From Beaufortia kweichowensis (taxonomy: Eukaryota; Chordata; Actinopteri; Cypriniformes; Gastromyzontidae): a DNA stretch of 64,000 bases. The DNA is taken from the NCBI GenBank assembly GCA_019155185.1, contig CM032794.1, positions 298,501 through 362,500 on the forward strand, read 5' to 3'. Positions 12,101 to 32,494 of the stretch are shown here, one piece after another. How positions within the stretch are numbered: position 1 is the first letter of the stretch; each line of letters begins with the position of its first letter. Made by a program: the position numbers and the translations under genes. The notes under the pieces are model-generated. The model saw only the letters and a program-made list of their open reading frames with translations. It searched no databases and was not told the DNA's origin.

Positions 12101-13066
12101 ATGAAACCTCAGCTGAACCGATCCCAACCAACACGGATATCGTGGAGACCCTAAAGGATGCGGTTTCCACTCCGGGCTCAGGCTTTAACCTCACTGTAGT
12201 TGCAGATTCTATTAGTGTTATCAGTAAGTTGGAAATCATGCTTTCACAAATGACTTGTTTTGGATTACCTATGTGAACAAAATCTTGAAAATTCTGACCA
12301 ACTTTAATACTCTTTTTCTTAAAAAACTTGTTAGAGGCCTTGCAGATCCTTCCACTCAGCATCTTGACCAACGGCACTTTTGTAGCTGCTCTTTCAAATT
12401 CAAGTTCAACTGAATATCGTAACAGGGTGTCAATGATTAAAACAGGTGCATTATGATGCGCCTCATGAGGCTGAACCAGCTGTACCCTTTCACATTTAAT
12501 AGAAATCATTTCTTTAATCTTTAATCATCATTTTGTTGTTGTCTGCAGCTTGAACCCTTTTTCACAGCTGATTATCCGACATCGTTCACCGTTATATCTC
12601 TAAGAAACTTCAGGTACGCACATGAACATGAAACTTTTTTAGAAATCAGCTTTGACTCAAGAAACTTTTAAAGATCAAATATCATTTCATATCTTTCCCC
12701 AGTGATGCCAGTGGAACATCAGTCAGCGGGGTCACGATTGGAAACTCCATGGATCTCACTTTTACAGCAAACAGCACTTTACCTAACAGCACCCAGATAG
12801 TGAACACAATAGTCCGTGCAGCCAAAGAAAACTCATTGCCTTTCAAAATCTTCACTCATTCAATCATGGTTAATGGCACAGGTATGTGTTATTCTGCAGT
12901 AAAATACCATTTACTCAGATTAGCATTTTCTTCAGGTAACGCAAAATTAATGTTTTCTTTTCTTTGTAATGAAGCGTTTTCATCAGCTGAAGTGAGCAGT
13001 AAGATCAGCACACTGACCGCATTAGTCCTGGTTGCGGTGTCAGTTCTGGTTACATGGCATGACTGA
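6146..13066 (+). CDS. Mucin-like cell-surface protein with three SEA modules and GPI-type C-terminus (frame broken twice)
   Basis: Twelve exons: 6146-6206, 6290-8158, 8237-9694, 9815-9876, 10045-10160 (or 10169), 10711-11234, 11758-11822, 12042-12223, 12335-12445, 12549-12613, 12703-12881, 12975-13066 (TGA). The start is ATG 6146 or in-frame 6167; both give a short hydrophobic signal (LIIIIFLSG). Exon 2 is about 16 ten-residue PTTSPTSTEV/I repeats, then many about 12-residue T/S/G/A repeats. Exon 3 has about 29-residue repeats (KTLTDPTIT..SPP..STSQP) and begins SEA module 1, whose 62-nt next exon ends FKLTVIQFR followed by AGSII, the classical SEA self-cleavage position. Exon 6 is Thr/Lys/Pro-rich and starts SEA 2. 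SEA 3 starts in exon 9. The last exon is hydrophobic, which suggests a GPI anchor. Heavy O-glycosylation and a mucosal barrier role are inferred. Phases agree at all junctions except inside exon 3 (+1 net) and between exons 9 and 10. It may be a pseudogene, or the assembly may be wrong in the repeats. Confidence 0.7.
6380..6920 (+). repeat. 30-bp tandem repeat coding Thr/Ser/Pro mucin repeat
   Basis: The 30-bp unit (caacaacatctccaacaagc plus accgaagtgc or acagaaatac) is repeated about 17 times inside exon 2. It encodes the ten-residue PTTSPTSTEV/I unit. Two alternating unit types (EV and EI) occur in blocks, so the array probably grew by unequal exchange of multi-unit pieces. Confidence 0.9.
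6965..7985 (+). repeat. 36-bp-class degenerate tandem repeat, second mucin array
   Basis: About 36-bp units encode STGVTATAQTST-like dodecamers. They are more diverged than the preceding 30-bp array. Near 7750-7915 four units (SSTTGIADESPT) are almost identical, a local recent expansion. Confidence 0.85.
8575..9380 (+). repeat. 87-bp tandem repeat in mucin exon 3
   Basis: The unit of about 29 codons carries KTLTDPTIT, SPP, STSQPLATA and KATQ/QATQ. About eight to nine copies are present. Copies at 8700-8870 are damaged (insertions of 5 and 2 nt, deletions of 12 and 9 nt relative to the others) and shift the frame. Confidence 0.85.
10790..11115 (+). repeat. 21-bp (KPTTSTS) and Thr-run tandem repeat in mucin exon 6
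   Basis: The 21-bp unit acaaccagcaccagcaaacca repeats six times, then twice again, interspersed with (ACC/ACA)n runs. All three forward frames are open here. Splice phase and the downstream SEA start show that the Thr/Pro/Lys frame (codons starting at multiples of 3 in window numbering) is the real one. Confidence 0.85.
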
Positions 13067-16000
13067 CTAGAACCTTATGCATGTTAACTTGACCACCTCT
13101 GACAGGTATGAATGTAACTTCATGCTTTCTGGTGTAAATAACATATAAACAGTTCAAGAAATAACTGATGATGAACACTAAATACTAAGGGTTGATGCAC
13201 ACACTATCCGGGGAGCTAATGCACAGGTGCATTACACAGTAACATTTTACCACAGTCCCCACACCTCCAAATATGTAAAGAATGCGACAGCGACAATCGA
13301 TCATGAAAACAGTGATCAGTGGGTGGGTCAAAAAAGGTTTTTTTAAATGCAACATTTTCTTACTTTCTGTTATGGTGCCATTTTATGCGTCACCGTGAGA
13401 TCTGATTGGTTAGCTTTGCGACATGCGGCCCAGAGTCGAGACTGGAGCACTAGGAGATTATGGTTTTAAAACGTGCATTGACGTCTGTTGACAGTGACAG
13501 TAACTAAAAGACAATCATATGTCAATACAGGTCTATCACAAGTCTAATGTGTTATCATCTCATATTTAAGTACAAAACACTATGCGACAAGTTAGCCAGA
13601 GGAACGTACAGTTTTTTACTGTTACTGTGTAATGGCACGCAATGTTATATACCCCACCATCAACAGGAGGGCTAACCTGTTAACCCACCGGTCTCCACAC
13701 AGCAGAACCAGCTTGGGAAAACCGGCAGGCATAACAACCGTCAGACAGAAATGTGACACAAGGAGAGCTGAAAAGACAACGTAGATAATCTCTAACATTA
13801 AAGCAAAAGACTAGTTTCCTATTAATGTTGTTAAGGGAGGATTTAAAGATTGAATGCGTTCCAAAGAGCCACAGTATAGCACTGTGCAAAACAATCATTT
13901 GTATTTTCACTTACGCTGTTATGGAAAGCGCACATACACTTACTGCCTAGAACATCAAATTCACTTCTAGATCTCACAGATCCTGTACATGCATGTTGCA
14001 ATATTACATTTAGGTTTTATACCTCAGCTGTCTTTTTATTATCATACAGAATGTGTTATATAGAAAGCGATTATTCGGCTACACCTTTAGTTCAGCAGCT
14101 ACTTATGTACAGATGTTTATTTAAAAAAGATTTATGGTTTATTATTAATAACCTAGTTATGTTAAATTTCTTATTATATGTTCATCAACATTCATTTTTG
14201 TTACCGTGTTAGAACTGAAATCCTTTCATATTTGCATGACACACCACAGTACTTGCTTGTCAGACCTAATGAGTACTAATTTTAGGAATTCATCCAAAAA
14301 TGGCATTGCCCTCATGGTTTCACTAGGGTAAAAACAGTTTAACTATGGTATATGTAGTGAAACAACAATAACCACAAATTTATACCATAGTATAAAATCA
14401 TGATTTTCATTATAATACAAATAGCAATGAATCTTTTAATAGAATAAAACCAAGTTAAACTTTCTTAAAGGAGTATATGAAATCTGAACATTATTTAATT
14501 GTCCAAATGCTGCTCATAAAGATAAATGTGTGGTGACTACAGTATGATTGTACTACACCACAGTGTGCTAAACTCATGGTCATTGTTTTACATATGACCA
14601 ATAATTTGGGCTGTTTTGAGTAACACAGATGTGTCAGGAGGTAATAAACGTCCAGTGATCTTCAGTACTCACACACCTGCCATTGAACCTCTGCATTGTC
14701 TAGCACGTGCACGCCGTTGACGTTGCGACGCAGGTGTCGTGAGATGTGACGTTATGTCTTGTGACGATGTACCTGGAGAGAGAAAATAAACTCACAATCT
14801 GAGGAGAAACTGGCGGTAACAACATGACGCGCGCGCGCACGCCAGCGTCACTTAACCAGTCAGACGTTTCGTCGTGATTTTCCAGTTAATGTCACTTTTC
14901 AGGAGCAAAAATGTAAAATATGTTAGTAATTATAAGCTTCTTTAATGTAATTACTGTAATTATAAAATGACAGCTCAGAGCCTCACTCATCTCTGTGCTG
15001 CTCTTGACTATAGTAAAATATTAAATCACTACATTATTTGTGTTATATGTTGGTAAAATACCTTCAGCTGTTGAGGCCTGAAGGAACTTTCACTAAGACG
15101 TTTTCAATATTAATAAACAACATTTTAACAAAACAATATGAACTTCTAGTTCAAGTACACAGAAGATCTGACGTAGAAGCTTGAAAGCGCCAACAGGTGC
15201 GTGCGCGCGACTGTGCCCCTTCAGCCAATGAAAATGAAGCATTTAACGGCGCTGTGGTGTGACGCGCGAGTCATACAAAAGCTGCATAGGCTATCGAGGC
15301 TGTCTCATTTCAGTTATAAAATTAATATTTATTTATTTTATGACAATATCACTGTAGTTTCATTTTTACTTTGAAATGTATCGGTTGCTTTTCTTAAATA
15401 AAACCTTGATTAATGACGTATTCAGCCTTCGAATGAGACACAACTATAGACAATACAGAATAGACCCTAAAATATTTTCATATTTTTTATTCTTTTAGAA
15501 CTCGGCATGTTTCCACAATTATTATATGTTTATTTTTATTGCTGTAACAAACCAATAATCTTTGCCATTATCGTTTACAGGAAGTGAAATGTGAAAGCTG
15601 GAGGAACAGGAGTGGGATTTGGTCTTCGTCTTTACCAGATCCTGTGTAAACTGCTTTTACTGCTACTCATTAGTTATTTATTCTTAATAGCACACTCCAT
15701 TAGAAAACATATTATTAGTAGTATTTTCTCTGATTGTTTAATCCTATTTCTGAGTATTTCTGAACACTGGATAAATCAATGTTGTGGGAACTTTAGCATA
15801 AACAGAAATCATTTTGAAGGTACTGTAAGCAATCTTTCCAAAATGTGGCCTAAAGGTGTAGACTGTTGTTATGTAATCTCCTGCTTACCATATATGGGCT
15901 GCCCTGTGAATGCACAAAATTATAGGATAGAAAGCACTTTAAAGCATTCTGATTGCCTACATTTCTATACTGGCCTATTTCTATATATATATATATATAT

Positions 16001-16570
16001 CTGTGTAAATCCTTAGAAGAAGTAATGCAAATGATAATACAACATAAAAGCCGGATTAAATGGGTCGCTTCTGTGTGAAATGCAGCGCTTAATAAATTAA
16101 TTATATACATTTACTTCTATTTAAAGACACCACAGTATGATTTTCTGGATCATACTGTTCATAAAAAACTGTTTGTAATACAAATAAAAAAATCTGCCTT
16201 GGCTTGTTGTATGTTGTCACTGTTTTCAACGTCTTGTATATTAGAGGCTTTGCTACTTAAAGAGCAAAAGATCAAAGTGTGTCAAGTGAGGCGGTTCTGA
16301 CACATACCTAACACTACCTGTGCTTCCTTAATGTACTGTAGACCGGCGGAAGCAGTAGAGCTCTTCCACAGCTGTATTAACAAATTTAAAAGACTGATAA
16401 ACATAAAGAAAAGCACAGAATGGACAAAAAAAACCTTACAGATTGGATAGCTCTATAGATGGATGAATGTAATTCTACATCCCACAATGGAGTGGAAACG
16501 CTTTGATCATAAGCTCAAAGATAAGCAGATGTGGTCTTTACTACAGCACATACAACCTCAGCACAGCTTC

Positions 16571-16765
16571 CATTACTCATTTACATTTACATTTATTCAT
16601 TTAGCCGACGCTTTTATCCAAAGCGATTTACAAGTGACCAGTGGCACACTGGGAGAGATTAGGGGCGAGGTGTCTCACCCGAGGGCACTTCAGTTGTTTC
16701 CTGCTGGTACTGGAAATCGAACCAGTGCTCAAGTCCAACGCTCTAACCACTAGACTACAACTGCC
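16571..16765 (-). mobile_element. tRNA-derived SINE
   Basis: On the minus strand the head carries Pol III promoter boxes: an A-box-like tctagtggttagagcg and the B box ggttcgatttcc. A body and a 3' tail follow (gctttggataaaagcgtc, then taaatg, ending in repeated taaatg/taaatgt). The tail is shared with fragments at 791-880 and about 44670-44720. No protein is encoded; mobilisation would depend on a LINE in trans (inference). Confidence 0.75.
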
Positions 16766-18302
16766 AAAATAAAAGTAGTTCAAGCCGTTGCTGTAATCTG
16801 TGTCAAATATAGGCCTTGTAAACAAAGGTGTCAATGTAATAATTTTCAAAAAAATAATCAATTTCATATTGATATGGAAACTTTAAATGGTACATTTCCA
16901 TGGTAAAAACCCAGTGAAAACTATTTATAAACTATTTATAAAATCTGTCATAATAAGAGAGTGAGCAGTTATTCCCCTTGTAACCTCAGGATTGTTTTTC
17001 TCTTGTCATATTTCATACCGTATCTCTCCACCCACACAAACATCTCTCCAGTTTCTGTTCTTGATTCGTCACTGTTGTTATCGGACAAAGAAAAGGCAGA
17101 AAGAGTTCATTGGCAGTTGCAGCTGTATAATGCCAATTCTGTAACCAAAACCACTATTGATTGTTTAGTAACACAAAGTTTATTCAGCTAGTTTAGTCAA
17201 CTTTTCTCATTTGTTCCCGTAGCTTAACATTCAGAGCCATATCGGCTTTAATATGGCTTTAATCACTACAATACACAGATAGTGATAACACAAATACCTT
17301 GCATGTGCTGATTTAAATAGGTGTCTGCAGACATTTCCTGAAGAGCAATCTTCTGTTCGCATCCATCAGTGAAACATTCCAAAATGTTTGATGAAAATGA
17401 TGATAATTGGATGATACTATTTTGAAGAGGAAGCATTGCTCACATGACATTTACTAGCACATGATAGCAAGATTGTCTCGGGCCAGATTTCAGATTATGT
17501 ATATTTTCCTTCACAATAAAATAATGCAAATGAACTAAATTCTTTCTTTATTCATGTATTCACATCTGTTTTTGCATGGCTCGCCATTTCCCAGCATGAC
17601 TCATGACTGGATGAGGGACATAAATGCTGAAGTGAAGTGTTACTGTATGAGTAAAAGTTTCAAGTAAATTATCTGTCACCATGTTGCATGTATGATGTTT
17701 TATGCAATGAGCGTTTACTGTGCAAAATCTGTAAACTTTTATTCTGGTGGTCCTGCCAGCACCATCTGTTACATGTTTTTCAGGGTGTATATTTGACCAT
17801 TTGGTGTTTTTATTGTTTTGTTTATTTTTAAACTCTTTGTTTTTATTTTAAAATCCAACTATTTCGATATCAACCTATATGAAATCTCATTCAGACGAAA
17901 GTGAAAATGCTTACGTTCACATGCTATAACCCAACAAAACAGAAAAATGTCTGTTTAAAAACATCTTATATTGTCTGTAAATGAGAAAGAGCACACATTG
18001 TGTTCTTCCTCAGTGACAGCTTGCTTGATTACCTTAAAGAAATAATTATGTGAAAAACATTGGTCATAAATACACAACATCCTGTCAACAACTCCAATAC
18101 TGATAGTATCTTAGATTTTTTAAGTCTACTGGCATCTCGAGGCAAGAAGAAGAGAAACCAGTAAAACAGGATTGCATTGACATTTCAGGAGAGTTTTATC
18201 TTGTGCCTTCTATTTTATAGTGGTTTTATTCTTTATTTCTCTGTGTATTTGTGGTGTCTCTATTGGTGTCAGAGTCTTTTACATGTCACATATCAAGAGA
18301 AC

Positions 18303-18339
18303 GTGTGTGTGTGTTTGTGTGTGTGTGTTTGTGTGTGTT

Positions 18340-18396
<57 letters not shown>

Positions 18397-18446
18397 GTTT
18401 GTGTGTGTGTGTTTGTGTGTGTGTGTTTGTGTGTGTATGTGTGTGT
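18303..18446. repeat. (GT)n microsatellite
   Basis: About 145 bp of GT repeats interrupted by regular TT steps (gtgtgtttgtgt). Open frames through it are artefacts of the repeat. Confidence 0.95.
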
Positions 18447-20159
18447 TTTAAGATCCACAAAACAATGTTGCCTGGAAATAACCATGTGAATTTTTACCTG
18501 TCATGGGAAACTACATGAAAGCATTCTTGAATTACAGCCAAATGAAACAAGGAAATACAGTAAATTATATATATATATATTGATTCTTGTTTAAATAAAA
18601 CAGTTCAGAGGCTGTAGTGATGTTCTAGCTCATGGCACATGGGAGTTATTTTTAAATATGAAAGCAATGCAATGGTCTGGGTGTGAATGCTATAATCTCT
18701 CGCATCTGATAAAGCTGAAAAGCAACAGATGAAAACTGTCTGCATTTCAAATCCCTCCAAGAATAAAGTCAATACTCTTTCTCACATACGTCAGGAGTGA
18801 ATTCTTTAGATAAAGTCATTCTTTTAGCTGTCAGTGAACAGACCTGTCTGAACTACACAACAATACACAACATGTTGAGATGCACACAGGTGTTTCATGT
18901 GTGCTAAAAGTCTTTTATCTAGACGCCAGATCTGCAAGCCTCAGTGACAATGAATGAGATCTGTCATCAAAGATCATGCAAGACAGGAGTAACACAGTGT
19001 GCTTTCTTTTGCTTGTTACCTGCTGCTGAATTTCCACATACATCAAGTGCATATTTCCTTATTGTTATATTATTTGAAAACAAAACTAACTGAAAAGCTA
19101 TTGGATAAGTAATGAAAATCAAACCGGCACAATTACTGTACCCTCTCACAATGCAATAAATGATCTAGACAGTAAAAAGGAGAAATCCAGCAGAAAACCT
19201 TTTTTAATATTTCCTGTGGTATACCAGTACACTGTAGAAATCATATCAACACATCACTGTTTGAACACATCAAGTTCATTACTGCCAGAAAAAGTCAAAA
19301 GTCATGAACAATTAAACATATGATCTGATCTAAAATGAGACAATCATGATAACAGATAAAAGTCAAATATACTTCATGAAATATATTCCATCTTAAAATG
19401 GAACAAACCTTGAACGTGTATAACAGGTATTTAGGCAGATAATAGGTATTTTGTATCTGACGTTTTCAAAGATTTTACAATCAGTTGATCAAAGCTGCAT
19501 TTTTTAGGACTTTTTGAAGTGTTGAATGTTTCAAACACGTCACAGATATTGCAATAATAAGACAAGAGATAAGGACAGATCTGTAAACACGGCTGCCATC
19601 TATTGACAGTGTTTTAGTTTGACAGACTGCTGTGGTCTCTCATTTATAATCCATATAAAGCTCTCTTGACTCCATTGACTGATGATGAAGACTGTATATT
19701 GTATGGGTAGTGGATGAACACAGTGTTTTGAAGCCTGCAATGTGGAAAAAGTCATAAATATTGGTCACTGTGAAGAATGTTTTGAAGGAAGTTATATATA
19801 TAACACATGTTTGTGTATGTTTATGTAGTTTTACATATAGCTCTGTTGTATATTGTTTAGCATGCCATGTTCATTGTATTGCGGGGTCGAGTTTTGCTGG
19901 CGCTGCTGATCAATAAACCTAAATCTATTAGCTATACGATAAAAAGGGAAAACGGTAAAGTTTTCAATGAGACCGATGTCGGAAACTCGGACACAACTCA
20001 GATGACGCTTCTGACGCCCCGCCCACTGCAGGTGGCACAACAGGAACTTCCGTGACAAAAGTGATTAAAGATGATGTTTTATTAATGTGATTAAATGCAG
20101 TCTTATCTGAAATAAGTCGGTTTTGTCCTTAACTCAGACGTATTCGTGACCTGAGCTGC

Positions 20160-20345
20160 GGTTGTCCATCTGATCACGTGATTCGACCCGGATGTGGCGC
20201 AGTGACGCTTCCTCCGCGTCAGGTTCGCGACGCGCGTTGTCTCCGCAGTCGATCTTTAATTGTCATTATATTCTTCCAGTATACACGTGGACTCGTCTGG
20301 TCTCCTGCAGCAGCTGTCAATCACACAGTTCTATAAACCCTTCAG
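20160..20345 (+). promoter_or_regulatory. dctn1: CpG-rich start region and non-coding first exon of dctn1
   Basis: This is the most CpG-dense part of the neighbourhood. It contains a CACGTG palindrome at 20175-20180 and many CGs up to about 20235. The sequence to 20345 ends in ccttcag|gtatgtg, a good splice donor, so this is probably the 5'-UTR exon with the promoter just upstream. The coding start follows in an exon at 21804. No TATA box is obvious. The start site itself is inferred. Confidence 0.5.
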
Positions 20346-20734
20346 GTATGTGCGCGCATATACCGCTGGTTTCCTTGACAACCCTGAAGTTGTTGTAGCC
20401 TGTTAGCGGTTTCCTGTTCTTGTCAATAAATAGAGTAAAAACACACATTGTTACAGTGTTTCTGTTGATGGAGGATGAAAACTTTCAGCACCACAGCGAC
20501 AGAATACTGTGTTTTCTTTTATCAGTTATCTGTTAGCATTACAGCTAATGCTAAACAACCACTCGGACAATAACTCAGTTTAACCTTACACAGAGCCTTT
20601 CTATAACACAGATAACTACTATATATAGATATCGTGATATTATCCGTCTGTGTTTAAAAGTGTTTTAAACTGAAGTGCATCTAAAAAACATTTCTTTTGA
20701 TGCATTTGGACAATGCAAATGTCAAGCTTACCAT

Positions 20735-21137
20735 TAAAACACATACTGAAAGTTCAGATGTTGATATTTGCTGGTTTAAATCCTCATGTGAGTCTCTCTT
20801 AAAGTGTTTAAAGCATTTGATTGTGTTTAAATCATGCAGGTAAAATAACAATTTGATGTTCTTTAAAGAGTCATCTCTTCTTCATTTGTTGGGTGTTATT
20901 GCTTCTGCTTTGTGTATTTTAATTCAGAAAAATCCTACAAACTATGTTGAATCTCAGAAACGTGTTCATTCATAACACATGAATATTTACATTAAAATAA
21001 GATAACTCGTGTATAGACTGATATTATTCTGATGTCTGGACTCTGTCAACAGGATTTTAGTCAAATATAAACAGATGATTCAATATATTAATAATAAAAA
21101 CATTCTGTGAGAATTTATATTTTAAGTTTTGACTGAA
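20735..21137 (+). repeat. Dispersed ~400-bp repeat R, copy 1
   Basis: It has the same landmarks as the copies in alpk1 and lies in the first dctn1 intron. It runs from ttcagatgttgata to aagttttgactgaa. Non-coding and of unknown family. Confidence 0.75.
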
Positions 21138-21803
21138 GATGTCACATAATGCTGGAATTGCACAAATGTTTTTTCATGTCAGATAGATGACAGATGTGAA
21201 ACAGCATCTCTCATCACTGACTCAAATCACGCTCGTCTAAAGATCATACATTTTTAAAGGACTGTTATATTTACATTAAGTTTGATTTTGTGTGATGAAA
21301 CACATCTGTCAGGACATTTCAAATGGCTACCAGATAAAAAGATTTCTTTTGAGTTCTGTAATTAAAAACTTAAAAATATATATATTTTTAATTTTCAATT
21401 AAAATGTATTATATTAATGTCTAATTATGTTTTATGCTCAAAAACTTCAGATCATGGCTCGTCTTTGTTTATGAAAAACATGTTATGGGATTGACAGTTT
21501 TTAATTGTTACAGTAATGAGATTTTTTTAAAGATGTGAAATGGTCAGTAATAGGTTTTAAAATAATGGTTTTAAACACATCAGTCATTGTTTTAATAAAT
21601 AGTAAGGAATTTAGTTGATATCAGCATTTCTTTAAAAATCGTGTTTGACATCCTGAAACCCAGATTTGATGGGAATCACCCATAGAGGATGAATGATGAC
21701 TATTAAAAAAGCACTATTGAATTACACTGTATCTGTGGCATCATGTGCTTCTGGAGGTCATGTGACCGTAGACGGATCTCACAGCAGAATAATCTAAAGC
21801 AAC

Positions 21804-31447
<9,644 letters not shown>

Positions 31448-32494
31448 TCACCTTGTCATGAGTGACAGCGATCAGATGCTTCTGTCAACAACAGTTTCAC
31501 TCAGGAAACTCCTCAGACTTTTACTGCCAAAGACACTGTAGAGCTGCTATAAAGAAATATTTCATCTCTAGTCATTCAAACCTGCGTCAAGTTGTTAAGA
31601 GAATAGAGAGAATTCGGCTTCTGTTCCTCACGCTATGTGGAATAATAATAATAATAATAATAATGGCGTCAGGGAGAGAGTAAATGATAACAGAAACATC
31701 ATCTGAGATAAACTGTTCCTTTAATCATCATAATGCTTCAAATAATCTCACAAATATATCTGCTCTCATGTTGATTTTGACAGTAATCGTTTGTTCTTGA
31801 ATGATGTTGTAGAAACATTTGTTAACTGCAGATTCTTAGGCAAATTATTTTTAATAATCATTTGATTTAGTAAAGTAGCTTAAGCACTTAGAGATCTGTT
31901 TAGCTGTTAACGATAAAACACACGGTTCTGTTCTACATTTAATAACTCGTTTACTGTATTAATGCTTCTTAAAGACTAACTGAGCAGAACTTCATATTCA
32001 ACCGTTATAATCTCTGACTCGGTGTTTCTAAATGGACCTGAAATCATTTATTGATGACACATGACTCATGTCAAGTTGAAGCACATATATAGTTTCAGTC
32101 CATGTTTTCAATATTAATATTTTCAACACTTTTTGTCTTTCATGTTTTTCAGTACGAGATGATTTCTCATTGAACTACATGTTTCATAAAGATCCTGCAA
32201 TGTTTTAATAGTTTGTGCATTTGATACGTAATAACAGAAATAAAGGTGGAATAAGGCACTTTTTTATTGAGTGTGAATACATTTTATCTACTTCACTTTT
32301 TTTATATGTTTATTAAAAATACATTTCACCAGGAATAAAATGATCACCAGGATTTTATTATAAAATAATGAATTCGTTTTATAGTTATATATCATTTTAA
32401 ATTAGTCTGTAAATGGTAGAAGAAAATAATGAAGACTGACACTTAAAATCATTCATAGTTTTTTTTTAAATGTGCTGGAAGTGAAACAGATTTG

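Larger units (their letters stand above)
13067..20160. other. Intergenic region between mucin-like gene and dctn1
   Basis: I see no supported coding exon. It contains a CpG-richer island-like stretch at about 14.69-15.30 kb (with a CCAAT motif at about 15225), a SINE at 16.57-16.77 kb and a GT microsatellite at 18.30-18.45 kb. Candidate short ORFs (for example 15591-16016) have no splice context or recognisable domain. Confidence 0.5.

Noticed and set aside
14650..14800. Possible CpG-rich exon on the minus strand
   Set aside because: Splice-like borders and one open frame exist, but there is no start, partner exon or recognisable product.
15591..16016. 141-codon ORF
   Set aside because: It has AT-rich, TA-repeat-containing sequence at its end and no domain or splice context; likely chance.
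16463..16753. 96-codon ORF over the SINE
   Set aside because: Translation of the SINE body and tail; the tRNA-type promoter boxes explain the sequence.
19867..20055. 62-codon ORF in the dctn1 upstream region
   Set aside because: Overlaps an opposite-strand ORF of similar length in a CpG-rich promoter area; no support for translation.
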